Shown here piece by piece: positions 15,173 to 23,425 of a DNA stretch of 26,885 nucleotides (the first letter of the stretch is position 1; the number at the start of each line of letters is the position of its first letter). Position numbers and translations under genes: made by a program. This DNA is from CBDUQI01 sp965369325 (GTDB lineage: Bacteria; Pseudomonadota; Gammaproteobacteria; Steroidobacterales; JBCBZW01): contig CBDUQI010000066.1 of assembly GCA_965369325.1 (NCBI GenBank), positions 1-26,885 on the forward strand. The letters are read 5' to 3'. The notes beneath the pieces were generated by a model, which was not told the DNA's origin, did not search any database, and was given only the letters and a program-made list of their open reading frames with translations.

Positions 15173-16810
15173 ATGAAAAAAATCGTCAAAACCTGCTCAA
15201 TCCACCCGCCTGCCCGCCCCCAGCCTGCGGCGGTGGGTTGGCGGCGGCTCGCGACCGCACACCTACGCCTGCTCGGCTGCGTGGCCCTCATGTTGGGCGC
15301 GAGCTGCAGCGCACCATCAACACCCCCGGCCAATACCGGCCCGCAAACCCTTCGGGTGGGGCTGGAAGCGGACTTCACCGGCTTCGATCCGCTGCGCAGC
15401 CGTGTCATGGGCGTTTCCACGCTCACGGCGGCCAGCGCCATGTTCGACACACTCATCTCGCTGAACGACGATGGCGATATGCAGCCTCGGCTGGCACACT
15501 CACTCTCAATGGCCGCTGATGGCTTGAGTTGGACCGCCCGGCTGCGAAAGGATGTGACCTTTCACGATGGTAGCCCGTTTGATGCACACGCCGTTGCTTA
15601 CCATTTCGCACGACTGCTCGATCCTGCGAACGGGTGCGCCTGTCGTGCATATCTCAAGCCTCTGAAGGCGGTAAACGCGACAACGGATTACACCGTAGAC
15701 TTTAAGCTGCGCGCCCCGTGGGCGGCCTTGCCCGCGATCCTGGGCGAGCCTTCGGTCATCTCGCTGATCGGCTCACCGACCGCCCTGAGCATCGATGCCG
15801 CTGCCTATCATCGCTCGCCGGTCGGCACCGGCCCCTACCGGTTCGAGAGATGGCACGGGGGTGAGGCGCTGCAGGTGGTGCGCTATGCGGATTACTATGC
15901 GGAAAACGGCCCGCACTTTGAGCGTATTACGTTCTCCATCCGGCCGGATCAGCAAACCCGCTTTACCAGCCTGCGCGCCGGCGACCTAGACATCATCTGG
16001 ACACTGCATGCCGCCAGCGCGAAAAAGGCAAAGGCGCTGGAGGGGATTGAGGTACTGGCGCACACTGGTGCTGGGGCGCGCTTGCTGGTTCTGAACACCC
16101 AGCGCCCACCGCTGGATGATCTGCGTGTACGGCGGGCGTTAGCGCATGCGGCCAATATGCCCCTGTATACCCAGGCGGCCTCCGAAGGGCTGGCGCAGCC
16201 GCCAAGCAACCCGTTTGGCCCAGGTTCAGCCTTCGGATGCCCGGACACTGCAACGCACCCGTTCGCCACGCATGATCTGGCCCAAGCGAAAAGCCTGCTG
16301 CAAGACTACGGGCGCCCGGTCACTTTGAACTTTGCGCACACCCCCACGCCGCGCGGACAGGCAGCCGGGCAGATACTGCAGCAGTTCTGGCAAACGGCCG
16401 GTATCGAGGTGGCGCTTAGCCCGATGGAGCAAGTGGAGCTGGTCCAACGGGTGGTGAGCGGGGACTACCAAATAGGCCCGTGGCGATTGCGCGATTCACT
16501 CGATCCGGACGCGGACCTGTACGCGCTGCTGCATTCTTCCAGCCCACTGAACGTCACGGGTCTGCGTGACCCGGCACTGGATGCTTTGCTGGATCGCGGC
16601 CGCAGTGAATCCTCCCGCGCCGCACGCCAGGTGGCCTATTGCGAACTCAGCGCCTACCTGGCGCGCGAGGTGCCGTTCCTACTGCTGGCGAGTAACACCT
16701 ACTACCTGATCGCCCACAAGCGCGTGGCCGGGTTACGCCCGCCGCGCGGCGGCATACTAGATGTACGCACATTATCAACGGGCGCCGTACCAGATGCCGA
16801 GTACCAGTAA
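15173..16810 (+). CDS. Peptide/nickel-type ABC transporter substrate-binding lipoprotein (SBP family 5)
   Basis: This is a DppA/OppA-class binding protein of 545 residues. Residues 1-45 hold a lipoprotein signal with lipobox LGASC (Cys45), so it is anchored in an envelope membrane facing the periplasm. The family landmarks are the start LRVGLEADFTGFDPLRS, the W-T-x-x-L-R-K-D-V-T-F-H-D-G-S-P-F motif near residues 122-138, SPVGTGPYRFERW near 219-231 and a C-terminal lobe with YQIGPWRLRDSLDPDADLY. The n-region before the hydrophobic part is long (about 30 residues); a GTG at 15233 would give a compact 25-residue signal, so the start is uncertain. No strong Shine-Dalgarno is seen at either. It leads an operon with two permeases. 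A dipeptide, oligopeptide or other small-molecule substrate cannot be distinguished. Confidence 0.9.
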   Translation: MKKIVKTCSIHPPARPQPAAVGWRRLATAHLRLLGCVALMLGASCSAPSTPPANTGPQTLRVGLEADFTGFDPLRSRVMGVSTLTAASAMFDTLISLNDDGDMQPRLAHSLSMAADGLSWTARLRKDVTFHDGSPFDAHAVAYHFARLLDPANGCACRAYLKPLKAVNATTDYTVDFKLRAPWAALPAILGEPSVISLIGSPTALSIDAAAYHRSPVGTGPYRFERWHGGEALQVVRYADYYAENGPHFERITFSIRPDQQTRFTSLRAGDLDIIWTLHAASAKKAKALEGIEVLAHTGAGARLLVLNTQRPPLDDLRVRRALAHAANMPLYTQAASEGLAQPPSNPFGPGSAFGCPDTATHPFATHDLAQAKSLLQDYGRPVTLNFAHTPTPRGQAAGQILQQFWQTAGIEVALSPMEQVELVQRVVSGDYQIGPWRLRDSLDPDADLYALLHSSSPLNVTGLRDPALDALLDRGRSESSRAARQVAYCELSAYLAREVPFLLLASNTYYLIAHKRVAGLRPPRGGILDVRTLSTGAVPDAEYQ

Positions 16811-16846
16811 CGCTGCGATCGACGACTCGCCCAGGCTGCGTAGCCA

Positions 16847-17782
16847 ATGAGCGGCGCCCCTCGGCTGCTGCATTTTGTGCTGGTGTTGCTACTCGCTAGC
16901 CTACTGAGCTTCTCGCTGGTGGAACTGCTGCCCGGCGATCCGGCCGTTGCCATCCTGGGGGATCAAGCGAGCCCGGAGCAGGTGCAGGCACTACGCGAAC
17001 AATTGGGCCTGAATCAACCCTTGCACCGGCGATACACGCAATGGCTGGGGCGCACCCTGACGGGTGATCTGGGGCGCTCTCATCGCACGGGCGAGCCGGT
17101 GCTAAAGACACTCGCACAACGCTTGCCAGTCTCGGTGCAACTCATGCTGCTAGCGCAACTGATGGCGCTGGTGATGGCGGTACCACTAGCGTTGCTGGCT
17201 GCGCATCGCCGGCATCAGTGGCCGGACCGCCTTGTCAGCAATCTGGCACTGCTCGGCTTGTCGATTCCAACCTATGTGTACGCCATTGGACTGATCAGTG
17301 TGTTTGCACTGGGACTGGGGTGGTTGCCTGCCAGCGGCTATCGCAACGAGCAATACTCCACCCTGCAGGTACTGGCGCTGCCAGCGCTGGCCCTAGCGCT
17401 GGCCGAAACGCCGGTCTACTTACGGGTGCTGCGTCACGATCTGCTCGCCACCCTTGGCATGGCGCACACACAAACCTTAAGAGCTAACGGCCTTTCCCAG
17501 CACCGGCTGTTGTTCAAGTACGCGCTGCGCCCCTCCGCCTTTACCCTGATTACCCTGGTGGCCTTGAATGCGGGCAATCTGATCGCAGGCGCTATCATCA
17601 TCGAGAGCATTTTCGCCCTACCCGGGATGGGTCGGCTATTGATCGAGGCCTTGTATACGCGGGACATCATGCTAATTCAGGGCGCCGTCGTGGTGGCCGC
17701 CATCACTTTCGTTGTGCTGAACTTACTGGCAGATATACTGAGCGAACGCCTTGATCCGCGCCGCCACGGGAACGCGCTGTGA
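16847..17782 (+). CDS. ABC transporter permease, DppB-like
   Basis: The 311-residue inner-membrane protein has the DppB/OppB pattern: an N-terminal membrane helix (residues 7-29), the LLPGDPA motif (27-33), a periplasmic stretch with QLGLNQPLHRRY, and further hydrophobic helices near 97-118, 131-158, 172-190, 232-254 and 275-297. The ATPase-contact (EAA) loop is at about 210-229 (LRANGLSQHRLLFKYALRPS), followed by the typical ESIFALPGMGRLLIEA. It lies 36 bases after the binding-protein gene and overlaps the next permease by 4 bases. Confidence 0.92.
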   Translation: MSGAPRLLHFVLVLLLASLLSFSLVELLPGDPAVAILGDQASPEQVQALREQLGLNQPLHRRYTQWLGRTLTGDLGRSHRTGEPVLKTLAQRLPVSVQLMLLAQLMALVMAVPLALLAAHRRHQWPDRLVSNLALLGLSIPTYVYAIGLISVFALGLGWLPASGYRNEQYSTLQVLALPALALALAETPVYLRVLRHDLLATLGMAHTQTLRANGLSQHRLLFKYALRPSAFTLITLVALNAGNLIAGAIIIESIFALPGMGRLLIEALYTRDIMLIQGAVVVAAITFVVLNLLADILSERLDPRRHGNAL

Positions 17783-18627
17783 GCGCACCGCGCACTCGGC
17801 AAGATCGCAGCAAACGCAGCGGCGGCCAGCGCCTGGCCATGGTGTGGTTGGCCCTACTGACGTTACTCGCGGTGGGCGGAGAATGGCTACCGTTGCCCTC
17901 CGCCCACCAGATGGACCTGTTGGCACGCGCAGAAAGGCCCTCGGCGTACCATCTGCTTGGCACCGATAGTTTCGGGCGCGATATCGCAGCTCGCCTGGTG
18001 CTTGGCGCCCGTTCATCGCTGATCGTCGCATTTGGCGCGAGCGCGATTGGCCTCGTGCTGGGTGCGCTACTGGGGCTGCTGGCCGGCTTTTATCGGGGCG
18101 CGACCGAGCGGCTGGTACTGCTGCTCACCGATACACTGTTGGCGTTTCCCGGCTTGGTGCTGGCGATGCTGTTCAGTGTGTATCTGGGCCGATCGCTCGC
18201 GAGCATTACTCTCATACTGGGGCTGTTGACAGTTCCCGCATTCACCCGCGTCAGCCGCACTCAAACGCTACAGGTGAGTGCCGAGGAATTTGTGGCGGCA
18301 GCCACCGCGGTAGGTCTACCGCGCGCGCGAACGCTGGCACGGCATGTCGCCCCCAATGTCATGCCCGCCCTGCTGTCCTTCGCCTTGCTGGTGGCCGGCG
18401 TCATTGTCATTCTGGAAGGCGCGTTAAGCTTTTTGGGGCTTGGATTGCCCGATCAGATGCCGAGCTGGGGTGGCATGATCAGCGAGGGGCGCGAGCATCT
18501 GGAGCAGGCACCTCACCTGAGCGCGTTACCGGCGCTGGCGCTAGCGGCAACCATTGCCGCACTGAACGCGATCGGCAATACATCGCGTGGATCGAGTGCT
18601 GCACGCCTTATCACCCGCGCAGATTGA
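17779..18627 (+). CDS. ABC transporter permease, DppC-like
   Basis: The start GTG 17779 overlaps the stop of the preceding permease by 4 bases (GTGA), a sign of translational coupling. The 282-residue protein shows the DppC/OppC features: a single N-terminal helix (about 20-36), the conserved LGTDSFGRD at 60-68, a five-helix core, and an EAA loop near 170-191 containing AVGLPRARTLARH. The ending carries FLGLGLPDQMPSWGGMISEGRE, typical of the family. No DppD/DppF-type ATPase gene follows; the next gene is convergent. The importer must use an ATPase encoded elsewhere or be incomplete. Confidence 0.92.
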   Translation: MSAPRTRQDRSKRSGGQRLAMVWLALLTLLAVGGEWLPLPSAHQMDLLARAERPSAYHLLGTDSFGRDIAARLVLGARSSLIVAFGASAIGLVLGALLGLLAGFYRGATERLVLLLTDTLLAFPGLVLAMLFSVYLGRSLASITLILGLLTVPAFTRVSRTQTLQVSAEEFVAAATAVGLPRARTLARHVAPNVMPALLSFALLVAGVIVILEGALSFLGLGLPDQMPSWGGMISEGREHLEQAPHLSALPALALAATIAALNAIGNTSRGSSAARLITRAD

Positions 18628-18660
18628 TGGTTCTCCGTGAGCGTGCCCGCTACGCGAACT

Positions 18661-18680
18661 GGGGCCGCAGATGCAGCCCC
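18661..18680. other. Short stem-loop between convergent permease and methyltransferase genes
   Basis: GGGGC-C-GC (18661-18668) pairs with GC-A-GCCCC (18673-18680) with one mismatch and an AGAT loop. On the plus strand it is followed by TAATAAAAAAA rather than T, so it is not a canonical terminator in either direction. Confidence 0.35.
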
Positions 18681-18698
18681 TAATAAAAAAACGTCGTT

Positions 18699-19589
18699 CT
18701 ATCGCTTGATGCCAGTGACTTCCAGCCAATAGCGGGTGACTTCCGTCACACCCATCTTCTCAAACGCCGGACCTACCGCGTACTGCAGGCACTCACTCGC
18801 CACATCCACCGGATAACCAGTCATCAGCACTTCCGCCAAACCGCCGTAAGCACCGACCAGTTCGAGCCCGCGCTGGGTAATGGGGATTGGGCGCTTGTAC
18901 ACGCGATCAATTTCAAACCCGTGCTTCTCCAGCAGCTCAGACCAACCTTCGGGGGTCTTCCAATCCTTATCGAAAGCCTTGCCAAACTTCCCACGCACGC
19001 GCTTGATCGCAGGCTTGCCTGCTTTTAGCAGAGCCGCATTTTTCTCATTCAGCATGAGCACCGCCCCCTTCATCCACTCGGTGTAGACAGGCTCGCTGCC
19101 TTCGCCGAAGGTGCCAGTGAAAAACACCGAGTTGAAGGTGAACGGTGCACCGGGCTTGAGCACCCGCTGCACGTTCTGCACAAACAAATCTTTGTCTGGC
19201 ATCAAGTGAATCGCGTTGCCGATCATGGCCAGATCGAAGGTGTTATCACCAAACGGCAGGTCCATAGCGCTGCCTTGAACCATGTGAATGGCAGAGCGCC
19301 CGGCCGAAGCCGCACCTACCAGCTGCTCTTCGCTCTCGGCCAGCAGACCCTTCTCTTTGAACTGGCGACGGCCAATCTCCAGTGATTCATCGGACAGATC
19401 AATACCGTTGACGATTACGCTGTTATCACCGCGAATCTGCATCAGTAGATCCGACATCAGGCCTGTGCCACAGGCCAGATCCAATACCCGGTGCACGGTA
19501 TCTACGGGCAATGTTTCAAGCAACGCCTTATTCGCGCCGATGTACTCCGGCTCCTGCGCATAAGGCTCATATGTCGTTACTACTTCCAT
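18699..19589 (-). CDS. Class I SAM-dependent methyltransferase
   Basis: The 296-residue cytoplasmic protein has a Rossmann-type SAM-binding fold. Motif I is LDLACGTGL (36-44), the acidic residue after strand 2 is Asp64 in NGIDLSD, and the motif around strand 4 is GSAMDLPFGDNTFDLA (106-121), as in Methyltransf_11/25 (UbiE-like) small-molecule methyltransferases. The post-core region after residue 150 is long and not recognised, and probably binds the acceptor. ATG 19589 is preceded by GGTGGA. The gene has a 216-base upstream region with a perfect dyad at 19731-19747. The acceptor (O, N or C of a small molecule) is unknown. Confidence 0.88.
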   Translation of the reverse strand: MEVVTTYEPYAQEPEYIGANKALLETLPVDTVHRVLDLACGTGLMSDLLMQIRGDNSVIVNGIDLSDESLEIGRRQFKEKGLLAESEEQLVGAASAGRSAIHMVQGSAMDLPFGDNTFDLAMIGNAIHLMPDKDLFVQNVQRVLKPGAPFTFNSVFFTGTFGEGSEPVYTEWMKGAVLMLNEKNAALLKAGKPAIKRVRGKFGKAFDKDWKTPEGWSELLEKHGFEIDRVYKRPIPITQRGLELVGAYGGLAEVLMTGYPVDVASECLQYAVGPAFEKMGVTEVTRYWLEVTGIKR

Positions 19590-19730
19590 AGGAAATCCAC
19601 CAGTTTTAAGTGTTTATGTGTATCTAGTGCTCGGGGGGATCTGTGAACAGTTCCCTGGTGAACGGCACGTTACTCAGTCCGATGCCTTTGTTAGCTGGAT
19701 TCTTACACCGTCTGAAAAAAAGTTACTGTG

Positions 19731-19747
19731 GTATACGTCTCGTATAC
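19731..19747. promoter_or_regulatory. Perfect dyad, likely operator upstream of the methyltransferase gene
   Basis: GTATACG (19731-19737), TCT, CGTATAC (19741-19747) is a perfect 7-bp inverted repeat with a 3-base centre. It lies about 140 bases before the methyltransferase start and 59 bases beyond the end of the propeller gene. Its size and symmetry suit a dimeric helix-turn-helix repressor such as a TetR or GntR type; no such regulator gene is in the window. Confidence 0.45.
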
Positions 19748-19805
19748 TGTCCTGCGAGGATATTCCACCATCTGTCGCCATCCGGGTAAAGTACTTAAGT
19801 CGCAT

Positions 19806-21368
19806 TTACCACGAAAATGGCGGCACCGGGTAGGTAACCTCCGGCTCATCCGGCTCCCAGAATTTACCCAGCCACACCTCGCAGCCGCCACGGGGATTAT
19901 CCGCGTACACCCACTCGCCATCAATCTCGATCGCAACCCGCGGGCCGAATGGATTGGCCACGGCGGCAAACAGGCCGCCAGGGGTCGACACCAGATTACG
20001 GATACCCAGGTTGTAGCGATTGTCGAAGCCCACCTTGGTAACAGGCAACCAGTTCTCGCCATCAGCTGTACGCCACAAGGCACAACCCGCCTCGTTGTCC
20101 ACGATGTTGCCCGCCCCAACCTTGGCCACAATATCGCGCACACCATCGCTGTATGCGTCGGGATTGAGAAAATTCACCCAAATCGTGGAATTCATAGTGC
20201 CCAGATATAACCAGCCGTCGTGCTCCTGCATAGACCAGAAATAGCCGTTAAATACATTCCCGAAGCCCGGCGCCAGACCGCTGATGGGCATCTTGTGGCC
20301 ATCTGGCGTCTCGCGCGCGTTACCGATAATCAGGTCCCAGGAGCCATCTTCGTTAATTCGAATAACTTCAGAGCCGGCCGGGCCGATCTTGTTGTTCAGA
20401 TCGTTGCCACCATTTTGAATGGCGCTGGCTACATACAGCGAGCCCTTGAACTCGATCATAGTCGCCGCAATCTGATTCTCGGGGCCGCGCCCCGCACCAC
20501 CATCCACCACCTTCTCCCAGGGATACGGTGCCTCGCCCTCACACTCGCTGCGCCAGATTTCGAACCCGTTGTTGTTAAACGTGCCGGCATACATGTGATC
20601 GCCGTACGGGCAAATCATGAAAATGCCCTGGTTTGCTTCGTCGCCGAAGCCGGGCTCGTTCGTCGCCACCCAGTTGCCGTTGGCCGGGTCGGCGCTTTCG
20701 TAGATCACCGGATTACCGGACACATTGATGACGAAGTTGACGTCGAAACCGCGTGTACCTGTGGGTGAGGTAAACAATCGCCCCTTGAACGGCACCAACA
20801 CCCGTGTCGCGGTAATTGGCAGCCCGTCAATAATGCCAAATGGCGAGACCGGTAAGAACTCAACCCCATCCGTGCTTCGCAGCAACAGTGCCCCGGGCGA
20901 GCGGCTGACTGCCCAGGTCGCCACGTACAGCGCCGGCTCCGGATCGGACTCGCCCTGGAACACCACCATGGAGCGATAGCCGGTCTCGCGCGCGACCAGG
21001 CTTTTGCCGTCCACTGCGTTCACCTCGGGGGCGATGAATACCTGCTCCCACTCATTGGTGTCGAAGTCGTAGGCCCATATTTGCGCACGCCGGTCCAGAT
21101 CGCGGTATAGCCCTTCCGCATCGTCCGGGCCTTCCACCGGCCAGAGATTCACCGGCATGTTCTGGAAGGTCGTCTGAATCTTGATCATCTGAAAGTTGGA
21201 GCGCGTGGTGCCCACGTACAGCTTGTTACGAAACCAGGCTACCGAGTGCGGGAAGCTGTTATGCCCATCGCCGAACCCGTTGGGGCAGATCATTCGAAAC
21301 TGTTTAGTGCCCAGCCCGCGATTGGGTGCCGGATCGTGCTCTCGGGATGTATCGGGTAAGTCAGACAT
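19806..21368 (-). CDS. Unrecognised seven-bladed beta-propeller protein
   Basis: The 520-residue protein is not recognised by name, but shows seven copies of a blade pattern. Each copy has a strand like LYVGT at residues 50, 147, 198, 259, 311, 387 and 466 (LYVGT, LYVAT, LFTSP, MYAGT, LYVAS, LYLGT, LFAAV), usually followed by a strand ending in an Asp-box-like turn such as LLLRSTDGVEFLPV (161-174) or ALWRTADGENWLPV (430-443). Asp-box propellers include sialidases and many non-enzymatic binding proteins; the sialidase catalytic residues are not evident. No signal peptide is seen, and the N terminus is polar (MSDLPDTSREHDPAPN), so a cytoplasmic place is likely. The start is 9 bases after the stop of the coiled-coil gene, so both should be co-translated and may form a complex. 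Cys residues are few (28, 253, 276, 429, 496). Confidence 0.7.
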   Translation of the reverse strand: MSDLPDTSREHDPAPNRGLGTKQFRMICPNGFGDGHNSFPHSVAWFRNKLYVGTTRSNFQMIKIQTTFQNMPVNLWPVEGPDDAEGLYRDLDRRAQIWAYDFDTNEWEQVFIAPEVNAVDGKSLVARETGYRSMVVFQGESDPEPALYVATWAVSRSPGALLLRSTDGVEFLPVSPFGIIDGLPITATRVLVPFKGRLFTSPTGTRGFDVNFVINVSGNPVIYESADPANGNWVATNEPGFGDEANQGIFMICPYGDHMYAGTFNNNGFEIWRSECEGEAPYPWEKVVDGGAGRGPENQIAATMIEFKGSLYVASAIQNGGNDLNNKIGPAGSEVIRINEDGSWDLIIGNARETPDGHKMPISGLAPGFGNVFNGYFWSMQEHDGWLYLGTMNSTIWVNFLNPDAYSDGVRDIVAKVGAGNIVDNEAGCALWRTADGENWLPVTKVGFDNRYNLGIRNLVSTPGGLFAAVANPFGPRVAIEIDGEWVYADNPRGGCEVWLGKFWEPDEPEVTYPVPPFSW

Positions 21369-21377
21369 GCGCAGAGA

Positions 21378-21956
21378 CTACTGAGAACTGTCGTCCGCTG
21401 CCACGTTCTGTTTTGGGGTTTGCGCAGCGCTCCCGCCACCTGGGCTCAGCGCCGACATCTCAGCCTGTTTGAGCATCGACATTTCCCCCTCGAAAGCCTC
21501 CAGCACGCTCTTGAGCAGATCAATGCGGTACTGCAGCTCTTTCTTGCGATCTTCTATCTCACCCAGTGGCGTCCCGTTGGGGATGACATCTGTATGGATA
21601 CCAAAGGCGACGGGGTTCTCGAAAAAATCCTGGATGATCTGTAGCTGGTGGCGGCGCTGTTTGCGGCGGTCGACCAGATTCTTGAGGAAATCGTTAAGCT
21701 CTGCGCCTTCATCCTGGGCAGTTTCTTCATCCGATTCCGACCCGACACCGTTGAGCGCTGCGGGCTCCTCGACCGGCGCCGCCTGGTCCACCTGCGATTT
21801 TAGGGCGAGCAGGCGCCGCTTACGCTGTTTTTGTCCAGCACTAAGCGCGTTACGGGGATCGGCCTCATCGGCGTCCACGGTGTCTGACTCTGAATGACGG
21901 TCCTCGTCCACGTTAAGCTCTGTCTGGATTCCTGGCTGTCGATTTATCAAACCCAC
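21378..21956 (-). CDS. Unrecognised acidic/coiled-coil protein, partner of the propeller gene
   Basis: The frame starts at GTG 21956 and codes for 192 residues. The first 90 are polar and acidic and probably disordered, with one basic patch (QKQRKRRLLALK, 42-53). Residues about 87-110 (LNDFLKNLVDRRKQRRHQLQ) and 133-170 form long charged helices that look like coiled coil, separated by a conserved-looking turn (ENPVAFGIHTDVIPNG, 113-128). The tail is Gly/Ser/Gln-rich. No domain is recognised and there is no signal peptide. It lies 9 bases before the propeller gene and is the first gene of the pair. Codon use is ordinary for the window, so it is probably real, but the exact start is open. Confidence 0.55.
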   Translation of the reverse strand: MGLINRQPGIQTELNVDEDRHSESDTVDADEADPRNALSAGQKQRKRRLLALKSQVDQAAPVEEPAALNGVGSESDEETAQDEGAELNDFLKNLVDRRKQRRHQLQIIQDFFENPVAFGIHTDVIPNGTPLGEIEDRKKELQYRIDLLKSVLEAFEGEMSMLKQAEMSALSPGGGSAAQTPKQNVAADDSSQ

Positions 21957-22429
21957 TTGGTACCCGTCGCGGGCTCGTGCGGATTTGGCGAACGTATTGT
22001 TTTTGCTCTGGGTCTGTTGTTACACAGCCATGTGGGGCACGACTGTTACTAGTTGCCGACCACCAATCTCGCATTGTAACCAGCATCCTCCGAAATTCAA
22101 AGATTTACGTAACAAAATGGCACGAAATAGTTGGCCCATCGGCCGAGCGATGCGCGATACCTTAGAATTGCAGGGATGATTACCCGGATCCCACTCACGC
22201 GGAGAATTGTGCCATGCCCCGCGTCGCTTAACCTGACCCAATTCACATAAAGGGCGCCTGTTGGAGCGACACGACCCCGCTTTACCCCTGCGGGCGTTCT
22301 GCCAACCGAACACCTTTTTCCGGGGCAAGTTTTTGCTATGCTCTGGGGCCGGAGCGGATTATGCATGCGTCGAGTACCCCTTGATGCAGGCATGCCCTTG
22401 ATCGACAAAGACAAAGGCATACAGACACA
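21957..22429. other. 473-base intergenic region between divergent accessory genes
   Basis: No convincing gene is seen; the short frames crossing it lack ribosome sites and homology. It must carry the promoters of the coiled-coil/propeller pair (minus) and of the sulfotransferase (plus). A weak plus-strand promoter may be TTTTTC (22315-22320) with TATGCT (22337-22342). The part around 22060-22130 is AT-richer than its surroundings. Confidence 0.5.
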
Positions 22430-23416
22430 ATGTCTACACCAGCGGCATCCGTTTCGCCAACAGCGCACCAGCAGGAGAGCTTACCCCCCTTGGCCGAGTC
22501 ATTACAGGACGCCGATTATCCGCCTCCGCTGATTATTCTGGGTTCGCCGCGATCATTCACCTCGCTTATTTGCGGCATGATCGGCCAGCACCCGGAAGCG
22601 TATGGTGTGCCGGAGCTGAACCTGTTCATGGCCGCCAACGTGCGCGATATGGTGGAGGAGCTTACCGGCTACCGGCAGATCCAAATGCACGGACTGCTGC
22701 GGGTGGTTGCGCAGATTTACGCCGGCGAGCAATCGTTAATCAGCGTAGACATGGGCCGGCGTTGGATGCTCACACGCCTGGAGCGTGGTACGGATGAGAT
22801 TTATCACCAGTTGGCACGGCGCATCGCCCCGCTGGTGATCGTGGACAAAAGCCCGGTATATTCTCTGAAGCCCGAGTACCTTACGCGCATGAAACAGGCG
22901 CTGCCCAACGCGCGCTACCTGCACCTGCTACGCCATCCGCGTACCCAGGGTGAGTCGATTATGAAGGTCGCCAAGGGCCTCATGGCGATTCTGGCGAATT
23001 CCATTGACTACAGTACTGAAGAGCCAACCATCGACCCTCAGATCGCCTGGTTCGACATGCAGCAGAACATCGAAAATGCGCTGGCTGACATCCCCGAAGA
23101 GCGCAAGCTGCGTCTGCATGGCGAAGACGTCCTGAACTCACGCCATAAACAACTGGGACTGATTTGCGAATGGTTGGGCCTCAGCACGTCGCGCAAGGCG
23201 GTCACCGCCATGATGCATCCGGAGCTCTCCCCCTACGCCTCGCTGGGGCCACTTGGTGCTCACCTTGGCAACGACATCAACTTTCTGCGCTCACCGGCGT
23301 TGCGCAGCGGTAAGATCAAAGCCAGCACGCTGGAGGGTCCGCTGCCCTGGCGTGAAGACGGCAAGGGTTTTCGCGAAGAGGTGATGGCGCTGGCGCAAAG
23401 CTACGGCTACAAGTAG
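22430..23416 (+). CDS. Sulfotransferase family protein (PAPS-dependent)
   Basis: The 328-residue protein has the two PAPS-binding motifs of the family. The 5'-phosphosulfate loop is at 37-46 (LGSPRSFTSL), in the usual place after a hydrophobic strand (PPLIILG), and the 3'-phosphate motif is at 165-178 (LHLLRHPRTQGES, with Arg168 and Ser176). DKSP at 139-142 is also a common feature of the Sulfotransfer_1/3 type. The enzyme would move sulfate from PAPS to a hydroxyl or amine. The acceptor is unknown. About 30 polar residues precede the domain. It is the only plus-strand gene in the accessory block and ends 9 bases from the convergent hydrolase gene. Confidence 0.85.
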   Translation: MSTPAASVSPTAHQQESLPPLAESLQDADYPPPLIILGSPRSFTSLICGMIGQHPEAYGVPELNLFMAANVRDMVEELTGYRQIQMHGLLRVVAQIYAGEQSLISVDMGRRWMLTRLERGTDEIYHQLARRIAPLVIVDKSPVYSLKPEYLTRMKQALPNARYLHLLRHPRTQGESIMKVAKGLMAILANSIDYSTEEPTIDPQIAWFDMQQNIENALADIPEERKLRLHGEDVLNSRHKQLGLICEWLGLSTSRKAVTAMMHPELSPYASLGPLGAHLGNDINFLRSPALRSGKIKASTLEGPLPWREDGKGFREEVMALAQSYGYK

Positions 23417-23425
23417 CGCAACCGG

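Noticed and set aside
19618..19833. Small plus-strand frame of 71 codons
   Set aside because: It overlaps the operator-like dyad and the end of the propeller gene, and has no ribosome site or homology.
21977..22468. Short frames in the intergenic region before the sulfotransferase
   Set aside because: They overlap one another on both strands, lack ribosome sites and look random.
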